Shown: positions 53,572-62,407 of the stretch, one piece after another
Numbering within the stretch: the stretch's first letter is position 1
Layout: each line of letters begins with the position of its first letter
NCBI GenBank assembly: GCA_050015095.1
Contig: JBEKCC010000001.1
Coordinates: 62,001-126,000, forward strand
Reading direction: 5' to 3'
Origin: MVRE01 sp015660965
GTDB taxonomy: Archaea > Halobacteriota > Methanomicrobia > Methanomicrobiales > Methanospirillaceae
Length of the DNA: 64,000 nt
Notes under the pieces: generated by a model
Databases searched by the model: none
What the model was told of the DNA's origin: nothing
Seen by the model: only the letters and a program-made list of their open reading frames with translations
Made by a program: the position numbers and the translations under genes

Positions 53572-56246
53572 TTATCGTCTCCCATATCAATGAGTCGTGC
53601 TTTAAGCTCGTTGAGTTTTTGGAGAGCTTGAATGGGGGTCATATCATCCGCATTTATTTTTTTAATTTCTTCAATCACAGGGTTGATTGGCGTTTTAGCT
53701 GAATGAACCGATTCGTCGACGAGAAGTAGCTGAGTATATCGTTGAACTTTTTGTGTTGGATCAATAGGTCTACTTATTACTTGGGAGAGAACAGTATCAG
53801 CACGATCAGTAACTTTTTTGGGAATACCTGCAAGTCGGGCAACGTGAATACCATAACTTTTGTCAGTGGCGCCCGGTATCAGTTTACGTAAAAAGATGAC
53901 CTCTTTTTTGGTCTCTTTAACAGCAAAATGGAAGTTTTTAACGCGTTTCAACTCATTTTCAATATTTACAAGTTCATGAAAATGTGTGGCAAAAAGGGTT
54001 TTTGGTCCTGCTTGAGATTTTCCGTGTAAATATTCCAGAACAGATTGTGCAATAGCGTATCCATCAACTGTGCTCGTGCCTCTACCAATTTCATCGAGAA
54101 TAATAAGACTTTTGTCAGTTACATTGTTCAAAATATTTGCAAGTTCGAGCATCTCAACCATAAACGTGCTTTGCCCGCTTGAAAGGTCATCAAAAGCTCC
54201 AACACGTGTGAATATACGATCGATTATTCCTATCGTTGCATGGGTCGCTGGGACAAAACTCCCTGCCTGAGCCATAATACTAATAAGCGCAACGGCTCGC
54301 ATATAGGTAGATTTTCCGGCCATATTAGCGCCGGTTATAATCATTATTTGATTTTCTGAACTGGACAGTTCCGTATCGTTCGGTACAAAACCTATCGGTG
54401 TACTACGTTCTACAACAGGGTGTCTTCCATCACGAATTACAATCCGTTTACTATCTTCAATAACAGGACGGATATATCCGTTTATCTGTGCAACCTCTGC
54501 GAGCGCACAAAAAACGTCAAGTGCCGCAACACCTTTTGCGGTTGCTTGAAGTGAAAGAACTTTTTCTTTGAGTTGCTCAATTAACGCTGAAAAGAGATCT
54601 CGTTCGAGCGCAAGAACTCGCTCATCGGCATTGATAATAAGTCTCTCTTTTTCTTTAAGTTCTGGGATTGTGAAACGTTCACCACTTGCAGTTGTCTGTT
54701 TTCGCTCATAATAATCAGGAACAAGATGAAGATTAGGATGGGTTACATCAATATAGTAACCAAAAATTTTGTTATACCCAATTTTTAGCGATTTGATACC
54801 TGTTTTTTCCCGTTCTTTGCGTTGAAGTTCCGAGATCCAATCTTTTCCTGATGTAAGAATATTTTTTAAGTTATCCAAATCTTTTGAATACCCTGATTGT
54901 ATAATACCTCCACTTCTAGCAATAGCAGGTGGATCATCAATTATGGCTTTTTGAATAAGGTCTATTGTTTCGGGTAATTCTTTGAGGTTAAATAGGGAAT
55001 CTCCTATTAGTTGGGGCATATCAAGATCCCCATTTTCATTAACAGTTTTTTTGATTCCTGGAATTATTTTCAGCGAAGCGACTAGAGCTTGAAGATCTCT
55101 AGGTCCAGCATTTCCATATGAGATTCTGGCTGCAATTCGTTCAAGGTCTGCAACTCGAACAAATAATGAACGGAGAGAAAGTCTAACAGGTGTCCTTTTT
55201 GCAAAGTATTCTACCGAATCAAGGCGCTGATTAATTTTGGTAATATCTGTGAGGGGACGTGTTAAATATTCACGGAGTAATCGCAACCCCATTGCCGTCT
55301 TCGTGACATTTAGACATGAAAGAAGAGTACTACCTTTTACTGTACTTCGAATACTATCTATTATCTCAAGATTACGTAATGTAATCCCATCGAGAATCAT
55401 TCCTTGATTAGGTCTATGTATGGAAAGACCGCTGACATGAGGAAGTGGCGAATTCTGAGTCTCTTTTGCATACAAGAGAGCAACAGCGGCAGCTCCTAAT
55501 GCTGAAGGTTCATTGTCGCACCCATATGCTGCAAGAGATGAAACATGGAAATGGTCAATAAGTATGCGCTTTGCATTTTCATTATCGAACGTTTCATCTC
55601 GGAATTTATTGACAATTACTCCACGGTTTTTAATATCGGTTATAAGTTCAGAAGAAATCGTGGATGGTACAATACATTCTGCTGGATGGTATCTCGAAAT
55701 TTCGGAATAAATTCCATGCGGAATATCTTCCTCTGTGAGCAAGGTAACAAAAAATTCACCCGTTGATATATCAAGAAAAGCAATCCCCCACAAACCTCCT
55801 TTAATTGGAGGACAGATTGACATTAGATATTGGGCTTCATATGATGGAAGCATTGACGAATCGATAAGAGTGCCGGGGGTTATTACTCGAACTACATCAC
55901 GTTTCACAATCCCTTTAGCATTTTTTGCATCTTCCAGTTGGTCACAAATTGCTACTTTATACCCTTTACCCACGAGCTTAGCGATATACCCCTCAGCTGA
56001 GTGATACGGCACTCCAGCAAGAGGAATACGATGGGCAGATCCACGGGAACGAGATGTTAGAACAATTTCTAACTCACGGGAAACCAATTCTGCATCAGTG
56101 CCAAACGTTTCATAAAAATCACCTATATGGAAAAAGAGGATTGCGTCTGGATATCGCGCTTTGATGGATTGATACTGTTTCATAGCGGGTGAAATCTTTT
56201 CGTTTGAAATTTTCTCCATAATCACGTTTTTGGATATATCGTTCAT
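53568..56246 (-). CDS. mutS: DNA mismatch repair protein MutS
   Basis: The 892-residue MutS has the mismatch-recognition GDFYETF at residues 42-48, Walker A GANMAGKSTYMR near 636 and LDEIGRGTSTVDG near 715-725. It recognises mismatches and recruits MutL. MutS and MutL are present in only some archaea, including halophiles and methanomicrobia, and are usually considered bacterial in origin. It is the first gene of the mutS-mutL-mutY-like operon. Confidence 0.96.
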   Translation of the reverse strand: MNDISKNVIMEKISNEKISPAMKQYQSIKARYPDAILFFHIGDFYETFGTDAELVSRELEIVLTSRSRGSAHRIPLAGVPYHSAEGYIAKLVGKGYKVAICDQLEDAKNAKGIVKRDVVRVITPGTLIDSSMLPSYEAQYLMSICPPIKGGLWGIAFLDISTGEFFVTLLTEEDIPHGIYSEISRYHPAECIVPSTISSELITDIKNRGVIVNKFRDETFDNENAKRILIDHFHVSSLAAYGCDNEPSALGAAAVALLYAKETQNSPLPHVSGLSIHRPNQGMILDGITLRNLEIIDSIRSTVKGSTLLSCLNVTKTAMGLRLLREYLTRPLTDITKINQRLDSVEYFAKRTPVRLSLRSLFVRVADLERIAARISYGNAGPRDLQALVASLKIIPGIKKTVNENGDLDMPQLIGDSLFNLKELPETIDLIQKAIIDDPPAIARSGGIIQSGYSKDLDNLKNILTSGKDWISELQRKEREKTGIKSLKIGYNKIFGYYIDVTHPNLHLVPDYYERKQTTASGERFTIPELKEKERLIINADERVLALERDLFSALIEQLKEKVLSLQATAKGVAALDVFCALAEVAQINGYIRPVIEDSKRIVIRDGRHPVVERSTPIGFVPNDTELSSSENQIMIITGANMAGKSTYMRAVALISIMAQAGSFVPATHATIGIIDRIFTRVGAFDDLSSGQSTFMVEMLELANILNNVTDKSLIILDEIGRGTSTVDGYAIAQSVLEYLHGKSQAGPKTLFATHFHELVNIENELKRVKNFHFAVKETKKEVIFLRKLIPGATDKSYGIHVARLAGIPKKVTDRADTVLSQVISRPIDPTQKVQRYTQLLLVDESVHSAKTPINPVIEEIKKINADDMTPIQALQKLNELKARLIDMGDDK

Positions 56247-56334
56247 GATTGTAGAAAAGTATCCTCTTTACAGAATTAATACCGATCTGATCTGATTTGG
56301 GTAATCAAAATAAAATTTTATGAATGTTCTATCG

Positions 56335-57063
56335 TTAGGTCTTCATTATACCATAGATACCAACAATGGGAACTGCTGTAACCGCAGCAATCAATTCATA
56401 CATTAATCCGAGACTGAATGCGGTTGATATCATTGAAAGAATGAGGTTAAGTATGGCGATAATTGGACTGAAATTACTCCAGATAATAAATAAAGAGAAT
56501 ATTATTAGTATACTGATACCAATTGCTGCATTTTGGAAATCCTGTCCACTAGGAGAGAGAGAAAGTATAACGCTTCCAATAAGGTAAAGATAGACAAAAA
56601 ACCACCCATTAAAATGGGAAAAAATATTTGTTACAAATATTGTGACGACCGAAGTAATCATTTCATAAAATTCTATGGAAATATTTCCCGAAAGTGAAAG
56701 ATTTGATGGAAAATAACAACCAAAAAATGTCCCGAATATCCATGTCAGCAATGCTAATATTAGAGGGAGAATAAACAGAGGTGCGGTACTAATAATTACA
56801 GATCCAAAGATTGGGATTTTGGGGTTTACATAAGTTACTGAACCTCCTCCTTCTGAGAAAAGGACAACTTTTTTTATTCGTGCACCTGTACACAAACAAC
56901 CTACTATATGGGAAACCTCATGAAGAACTACTCCAGGAAATCGAATTACATAATACAATAACCGAATTGGGACGATATGTGTGTAAAGTCGGTCAAGTCC
57001 TATTGATATAAAAATGACAACGAACGCCAGTAGAATGAAGTTAATTAATCCTAGTAAGTCCAT
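56335..57063 (-). CDS. Membrane zinc-metallopeptidase-like protein (M50-like)
   Basis: The 242-residue protein has about six hydrophobic segments. Near residue 50, the zinc motif HEVSH (HExxH) is preceded by FPGVVLHEVSHIVGCLCTGARI, like the M50 site-2 protease family. A further NPKIPIFG block is present, but the third ligand motif is not obvious. It likely sits in the membrane and may cleave a membrane substrate. The start is probably ATG 57063. The gene is alone between mutS and a decayed region. Confidence 0.65.
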   Translation of the reverse strand: MDLLGLINFILLAFVVIFISIGLDRLYTHIVPIRLLYYVIRFPGVVLHEVSHIVGCLCTGARIKKVVLFSEGGGSVTYVNPKIPIFGSVIISTAPLFILPLILALLTWIFGTFFGCYFPSNLSLSGNISIEFYEMITSVVTIFVTNIFSHFNGWFFVYLYLIGSVILSLSPSGQDFQNAAIGISILIIFSLFIIWSNFSPIIAILNLILSMISTAFSLGLMYELIAAVTAVPIVGIYGIMKT

Positions 57064-57250
57064 AAAACGCAATCGATATCATCGTATTGTTGTTTTGATC
57101 AATAAATTGTGATGGTGAAATTTTTTGTCTGCTAAAAAATCAACTATTGTACTAGTGAAATCCTCATAAGATTATGACACCTATGAAGCAGTAGGGTGAA
57201 AGGATAGGTAACGTATCTTCAATTAAAAATTAATATCTTCTCATTTGCAT

Positions 57251-57382
57251 ATGAACCATTTAATTAATGAAAAGAGCCCTTATTTTCTCTCACACGCTAA
57301 TAACCCTGTCGATTGGTATCCTTAGGGGAACGAAGCGTTCCACCGGGCAAATCAAGAGAATAAATCTATATTCAACGATTAG
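57251..57382 (+). pseudogene. Decayed DUF255/YyaL thioredoxin-domain gene fragment
   Basis: From ATG 57251 the frame reads NHLINEKSPYFLSHANNPVDWYP. It then hits TAG at 57323-57325, where the family has Trp, and continues GNEAFHRANQENKSIFND before another TAG at 57380-57382. This is clearly the N-terminus of the DUF255 (YyaL/SPATA20-like) family, normally 600-700 residues. No downstream remainder is found, so it is a truncated, inactivated remnant in the 384-nt stretch 57073-57456, which holds nothing else I can support. Confidence 0.85.
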
Positions 57383-57456
57383 ACATACAATTTTTGTAGT
57401 AAGAGGAACCTAGGAATTTACATCAATTATTATTGAAAAAAGAACGATACTAATAT

Positions 57457-57942
57457 TCAGAGATTTTTTAATGCTATTAGATCCTTAACACCAACAAGTT
57501 TCCAAACTAATGAACGTTCTTCTTCAGCGATTGCGGCAGGAGCATCTTCAGGTGAGTGCCCAAGAGCGGCAAGGATATTACAAGAAAGATCTCGATCGAC
57601 AATCAAATCAACAAACTTTTCACGAACCACCTTCTTTTCAATAGAATCATACACTTCTTCAAGGTATCCTTGAAGAGTCACAAACATGTAAGATGAAAGA
57701 TCCTTAGAATATCTCTCAACCTCGACCGATACATATGGACTTTTTCTAAAATATTCGAGTTTTTTACCATATTTTGTTGAGAGGAAATACAAAAAAGAAC
57801 CATCGAATACATATAGGAATGGTGCAATATATGGGTATTTTTCTCCTTGAAAAGCTATTCGGCAAATATATCCCTTATCAATAAGCCGATCATATTCTTT
57901 TTTCTCCATTCTAGGAATCTTTATGATATCCATATTTACCAT
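57457..57942 (-). CDS. Pyridoxamine 5'-phosphate oxidase-like flavin-binding protein
   Basis: The protein (about 161 residues) has the split-barrel pattern RMEKKEYDRLIDKGYICRIAFQGEKYPYIAPFLYVFDGSFLYFLSTKYGKKLEYFRKSPYVSVEVERY typical of the NimA/PNPOx-like group. It may bind FMN or a nitro-compound cofactor, and the substrate is unknown. The starts ATG 57942 or 57933 are both possible, with no clear ribosome site. It is separated by 47 nt from the MBL-rhodanese gene. Confidence 0.75.
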   Translation of the reverse strand: MVNMDIIKIPRMEKKEYDRLIDKGYICRIAFQGEKYPYIAPFLYVFDGSFLYFLSTKYGKKLEYFRKSPYVSVEVERYSKDLSSYMFVTLQGYLEEVYDSIEKKVVREKFVDLIVDRDLSCNILAALGHSPEDAPAAIAEEERSLVWKLVGVKDLIALKNL

Positions 57943-58007
57943 CTGATGTAAACGAGACAAGATAAATCTTCTTACATGAATTTTGAATACAAAAAGAAAA
58001 TTTCACT

Positions 58008-59375
58008 TTATTTCATTATTGGATAGCCTGCTTTCTTCCAAGCGGTCATACCACCAAGGACATTTGTGATTTTTTTGAATCTATTTTTTGCTAGATAACT
58101 TGCAGCCAGACTTCCCTTGTAACCTGCATCACAATACACAATAATTTGTTTATCTATAGGAATTTTGTCGAGATGGTTTGGTAACTCTCCGACATAAATG
58201 TGGTTAGCTCCCTTGATGTAACCGACAGATCTGTAATTTTTGATATCCCTAACATCGAGAAGATAATATGATTCAGACTCCAACTGATTGTTAAGATGTT
58301 GCACAGAACAGGTTTGAAAAGATGCGATCTCTTGAGCACTTTTACACCAAAAAGGAAAACCTCCTGCAACATAACCTCTAATATTGTCATATCCTAAGCG
58401 AACAAAATGCTGTAAAACAGTTTCGAGACCGACATTGAAATCGTCAACCAAGATAATAGGGTGTTGATAATCGAGGTAATAACCTATAAAGTTGGGAATT
58501 CCATCACGCCAAATCGAGAGACTTTGCGGGATATGTCCAGATGCGAAAGATGTAGGTGAACGAATATCAACAATTTGAGCATTTTCCTTTTTCAAATTGT
58601 TGATTTCTTTAATTTCTAATGGGGGAAAGTACGGAAGTCGTGAAAGGATCGGCACTCCTTCTTTGTTCAATTTTTCCATTTGTCTAAAGTATGGGGGGAC
58701 ATATGGGGATTCATTCAATCGTAATTCGATAAATGCCTGCCGACCCATTAGTAGTAAACGATTTGTTCTTTTCTCATAGCCAATGCTTGTCAATGGATGG
58801 TCAGTAATTTCTCCACCACATACGGATCCAGCTCCATGTGCTGGACAAATAATTGTCCCATCACCAAGTGGTAAGATCTTTTTTGTAATATTATCAAAAA
58901 TTTTAGCTGCCATTTCAGCCCTATGATCTCGGCCATAAAAATCTGTACGGGCTATATCCCCAGCAAAGAGTGTGTCCCCACAAAAAACCATGTAGGCATT
59001 TGGAGAAACATCTTTGTCACACAGAACTAACGATATGCTCTCTTCGGTATGACCTGGGGTTTCAAGTACGGTAAGTTCCAATGAACCGAATGCGAAAGTA
59101 TCTCCTTCACGGACAGTATTCCCGTAAGAAAATTGTATTTGGGCACTGTGATAGATTTCAGCACCGCACCGTGAAACGAGTTCTTTTGAACCAATGCAAT
59201 AATCCTCATTCCGATGAGTTTCGAAAATGTGGGTTATTACCATGTCATTTTTATCTGCAATTTCGATATATACATCACAATCGCGGCGTGGATCGATAAC
59301 CGCACATTTTCCACCAGAACCAATTAGATAAGAATTGTGAGCGATACCTTCAGATATTATTCGTTCAAATAACAT
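58008..59375 (-). CDS. MBL-fold hydrolase fused to two rhodanese domains
   Basis: The 455-residue protein has an N-terminal metallo-beta-lactamase fold with ETHRNEDYCIGS, LETPGHTEES, FCGDTLFAGD and ICPAHGAGS (about residues 1-220), resembling persulfide dioxygenases (ETHE1-like). Two rhodanese domains follow. In the first (about 255-345) the active Cys is lost (LVDDFN). The second (about 355-450) has it in VYCDAGYKGS. It may act on sulfane sulfur or persulfides. ATG 59375 is preferred because AAGGA lies 7 nt before it. Confidence 0.8.
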   Translation of the reverse strand: MLFERIISEGIAHNSYLIGSGGKCAVIDPRRDCDVYIEIADKNDMVITHIFETHRNEDYCIGSKELVSRCGAEIYHSAQIQFSYGNTVREGDTFAFGSLELTVLETPGHTEESISLVLCDKDVSPNAYMVFCGDTLFAGDIARTDFYGRDHRAEMAAKIFDNITKKILPLGDGTIICPAHGAGSVCGGEITDHPLTSIGYEKRTNRLLLMGRQAFIELRLNESPYVPPYFRQMEKLNKEGVPILSRLPYFPPLEIKEINNLKKENAQIVDIRSPTSFASGHIPQSLSIWRDGIPNFIGYYLDYQHPIILVDDFNVGLETVLQHFVRLGYDNIRGYVAGGFPFWCKSAQEIASFQTCSVQHLNNQLESESYYLLDVRDIKNYRSVGYIKGANHIYVGELPNHLDKIPIDKQIIVYCDAGYKGSLAASYLAKNRFKKITNVLGGMTAWKKAGYPIMK

Positions 59376-59448
59376 TGACATTTCCTTTAACGTGAATTGA
59401 ACATTTCGGCCGTATAAAGATTTTGAAAGCGTATAATTCTGATTAGAT

Positions 59449-60765
59449 TTATCTGAGAAAAATATATTTTTCCTGAGGATTTAACTGATGACCTTTTATG
59501 ATATTGTATAGCTCGGAAAGACTCATAGGTTGATATTTGATAACCTCAGCGCTGACGTTAATTCTTCGTTTTTCAAAATTAATGAATGGATACTCTTCAA
59601 GGTTGTTATTGTGGTGGTGGCCGTGTATAATCCACCCATCGAAATTTGGGGGTGCATCATTTGGATCATGAATGGGTAAAAAATGTAGATCTAAATGGGT
59701 TAATATTTCAAAATGAACTGGTGATTCTGTATCTTTATCATGATTTCCTTGGATTAAAATAATATCTCCATTCAACCGTTGTAAATATTCAAATGGAGTT
59801 TTTGCATTCGGTCCGTAGCAGAGATCCCCAATAAGAAAGATTCTGTCTCCAGATTTTACTGTATAATTCCAATTCTTGATTAGAATTTGATCCATTTCAT
59901 GCACAGCGTCATGGGGAAAAGGTCTTGAACAGTATTTTATAATATTTGCATGTCCCAGATGAAGGTCACTAATAACGTAGATATCCGGTGTTTTAGAGAA
60001 AACAGGGTGGGTTAATTCTATGTTGTTGCTTATTCTGTATTTTTGAAGTGTTTTATGCCATTCAACTATTGAGGTATCCCCATTTTGGGATACCCATCGA
60101 TTATTAAAGAGATCATATTCGGCAAGGATTTTCTCTCCATTTATGACAGAAATACGTAATCCATCTTCATCTAACAATGGCGATTTTAAAGAAGAATGAT
60201 TATCAGTTTCTCTGACCTTTGATTTAAAAAAAAGAAAAATTTTGGTAAAAAAATTTGTTTTAATTAATGATTTGCATGAGACCGTTCTGGATTGCCCAAC
60301 CAGATCTCTAAAAATGTTAGACGCTCTATTTCTGTCAAGTCTGTTCGCAATAGTGACGTGAAACCATTTTTTGTCTGGATTTTGATCCCATATATTTAGT
60401 GTTTCTGCAAAATCTCTAATACTTTTTACAATCGCTTCAGTTAATTCAATAAGCGCGTCAGTAGGGTCAATCTTATAGGCGATCACAGCACCATTGAGAC
60501 CTTGGTTCATTTCGTATCCATGAATGAAGAAAGGGATAACTCCAAAAGGTTTTGCTGCAATTTCTATTGCATTCAAAAGTTGGGGAATTGCAATTTCCTT
60601 TTTAAGATGAAATGGCCCAAATAGAGTTAGATGCGGATGTTTTTCAATAAATTTTTCAATATGATATATTTGACCGATCTTCGCTGTGGTCTTTTTAATT
60701 CTCCATTTTGTCCTTCCTAATCGAATTTCGATAAGGAATATATTATCAAGAAATGGACTTGTCAT
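59449..60765 (-). CDS. Fusion of 2H (2'-5' RNA ligase-like) and calcineurin-like phosphoesterases
   Basis: The 438-residue protein joins two phosphoesterase folds. The N-terminal ~150 residues carry two HxT-type motifs (HPHLTLFGPF and WFHVTIANRL) of the 2H superfamily (2'-5' RNA ligase/cyclic phosphodiesterase). A linker region of about 100 residues with another small beta-domain follows. From about residue 260 the calcineurin-like metallophosphatase motifs are clear: ISDLHLGH, LIGDLCYG, GNHDKD and HGHHHNNN. Both catalytic centres look intact. A role in RNA end processing is possible but not shown. ATG 60765 is the likely start. It stands alone, 67 nt from the MBL gene. Confidence 0.8.
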   Translation of the reverse strand: MTSPFLDNIFLIEIRLGRTKWRIKKTTAKIGQIYHIEKFIEKHPHLTLFGPFHLKKEIAIPQLLNAIEIAAKPFGVIPFFIHGYEMNQGLNGAVIAYKIDPTDALIELTEAIVKSIRDFAETLNIWDQNPDKKWFHVTIANRLDRNRASNIFRDLVGQSRTVSCKSLIKTNFFTKIFLFFKSKVRETDNHSSLKSPLLDEDGLRISVINGEKILAEYDLFNNRWVSQNGDTSIVEWHKTLQKYRISNNIELTHPVFSKTPDIYVISDLHLGHANIIKYCSRPFPHDAVHEMDQILIKNWNYTVKSGDRIFLIGDLCYGPNAKTPFEYLQRLNGDIILIQGNHDKDTESPVHFEILTHLDLHFLPIHDPNDAPPNFDGWIIHGHHHNNNLEEYPFINFEKRRINVSAEVIKYQPMSLSELYNIIKGHQLNPQEKYIFLR

Positions 60766-61035
60766 GACCACATTCCAGTTGAGTACCGTAATTCATGAAA
60801 ATGGTTAAATCTTGTCAAGTGTTTTAATTAAATTGATAAACCGAATAGTTACGATTTAGAAGTAAATACAAATCCTATGATTAAATTTTTTATTTTTTTT
60901 GAATTTTTGTTATTTTCTTTTTTAGAGTAAAATTTTCAATTATTTTTTGTTTTTGAATATCAAATAAGGTTAAATAACGTTCAGTTATCTTTTTAACAGA
61001 AACTTAATGAAAAAAGAGATTAGAAAATATATATC

Positions 61036-61578
61036 ATGATTGTACCAACGAGGATTTTTTTCACTAAAGGTGTTGGAATCCACAAAGATCGTCTCGCTTC
61101 TTATGAACTTGCATTGCGTAAAGCAGGAATCGAGAAATGTAACCTCGTGTATGTTTCTAGTATTTTTCCTCCCAATTGCAAAGAAGTAACAACAATACAG
61201 GGATTAGAAAGCTTGTTGTCCGGTGGTATAACATACTGCGTAATGGCACGTAATGAAACAAACGAACCTAATCGACTTGTATCTGCAGCAATTGGTCTTG
61301 CTCTACCCAAAGATGCGGATGAATATGGGTATCTATCCGAACACCATGCTTTCGGTGAAACCAAAGAAAAAACCGGTGAATATGCAGAAGACCTTGCAGC
61401 AACAATGCTTGCAACCACATTGGGTATTGAGTTTGATGTAAATGCTGCTTGGCTAGAACGTGAGCAGATCTACAAAGCGAGTGGTAAGATTATCAAAACA
61501 AAACATGTGTGTCAATCTGCAGAAGGAGATAAAAACGGTTTATGGACCACAGTAATTGGCGTTGCAGTATTTTTGTAA
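61036..61578 (+). CDS. pdaD: Pyruvoyl-dependent arginine decarboxylase
   Basis: The 180-residue proenzyme begins MIVPTRIFFTKGVGIHKDRLASYELAL. It has the self-cleavage region NLVYVSSIFPPNC, where Ser becomes the pyruvoyl group, and later LPKDADEYGYLSEHHAFGE. It decarboxylates arginine to agmatine, the entry to polyamines in methanogens. It is monocistronic and lies in AT-rich DNA between divergent and convergent genes. Confidence 0.95.
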   Translation: MIVPTRIFFTKGVGIHKDRLASYELALRKAGIEKCNLVYVSSIFPPNCKEVTTIQGLESLLSGGITYCVMARNETNEPNRLVSAAIGLALPKDADEYGYLSEHHAFGETKEKTGEYAEDLAATMLATTLGIEFDVNAAWLEREQIYKASGKIIKTKHVCQSAEGDKNGLWTTVIGVAVFL

Positions 61579-61623
61579 ATTTTTTTATCTTTTCTATAAA
61601 ATCTTATTATTTTAAAAAACGTT

Positions 61624-62373
61624 TTAACGCATCACCCTTAATTTTTTTGCTAGTTGTGTCACTGCGTTTCGTGAAGGGCTGTTAGGAGAAATTTGTGATA
61701 CGGGTCTTGCTGCAAGGTCTGCCTCCTCAACCGCAGAGTCCTCAGGGATTATTGCGATTGGAGTTTCCTTACCGATATTTATTGGTGCAGTACCAGATTT
61801 GTATCGATTGAAAACAACATGGATAGAGGTACGCTCCAACCCAAGCGAAGTTGCAATAGCTCGGATTCGAGCGACCGTTCGTAGGCCACGAGCACCAGGA
61901 TCACTTATAATTAGAAGGACATTGGGTTTACCGATTGTTCCACGACTTATATGTTCCATGCCAGCTTCTGTGTCAAGTATAATAAATCGGTATTCAAGTC
62001 CAAGTTGTTGCATGCATTCAGAGAGGAGATCGTTTGCGAAGCAATAACAACCGCTTCCTTCTGGACGACCCATCGCAACGAGATCGAAACCGTCTGCTTC
62101 GACAAGCGCTTGTCGGAACCGATACTTAATGTAATCGAGTCGAGACATTCCTGGAGGGATACTCCTAGTGAACGCTTCCTCACGCATACTACCAAGCGTT
62201 TCGTGAATTTGGACACCAAGTGCTTCATGGAGATTGGAATTTGGGTCTGCATCTACAGCAAGTATAGGGTGCTCCCCCAATTCAATAAATGAGCGAACAA
62301 GGAAGGAACTAATGGTGGTCTTGCCAGTCCCACCTTTACCTGAAACGGCGATAATGAATGGTGTGTTATGCAA
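61624..62373 (-). CDS. cooC: CooC-like P-loop ATPase
   Basis: This 249-residue protein has a deviant Walker A GKGGTGKTTISS near its N-terminus and DADPNSNLHEALGV, RPEGSGCYCFAND and LDTEAGMEHISRGT, which fit the CooC group of nickel-insertion ATPases for CO dehydrogenase. The CxC in GCYCFAND is typical for CooC. GTGAGG lies 6 nt before TTG 62373, giving the start. It follows a MetE-like gene and a RACo-like gene on the same strand, so it may serve a corrinoid or nickel enzyme. The CooC assignment is by family, not demonstrated here. Confidence 0.8.
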   Translation of the reverse strand: MHNTPFIIAVSGKGGTGKTTISSFLVRSFIELGEHPILAVDADPNSNLHEALGVQIHETLGSMREEAFTRSIPPGMSRLDYIKYRFRQALVEADGFDLVAMGRPEGSGCYCFANDLLSECMQQLGLEYRFIILDTEAGMEHISRGTIGKPNVLLIISDPGARGLRTVARIRAIATSLGLERTSIHVVFNRYKSGTAPINIGKETPIAIIPEDSAVEEADLAARPVSQISPNSPSRNAVTQLAKKLRVMR

Positions 62374-62407
62374 GACGATCCTCACTTTACATTTTATTAG
62401 CTGGTTA

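Noticed and set aside
57323..57325. TAG in the YyaL fragment as a pyrrolysine codon
   Set aside because: It replaces a conserved Trp, the frame ends soon after at another TAG, and TAG is used as an ordinary stop in hemA.
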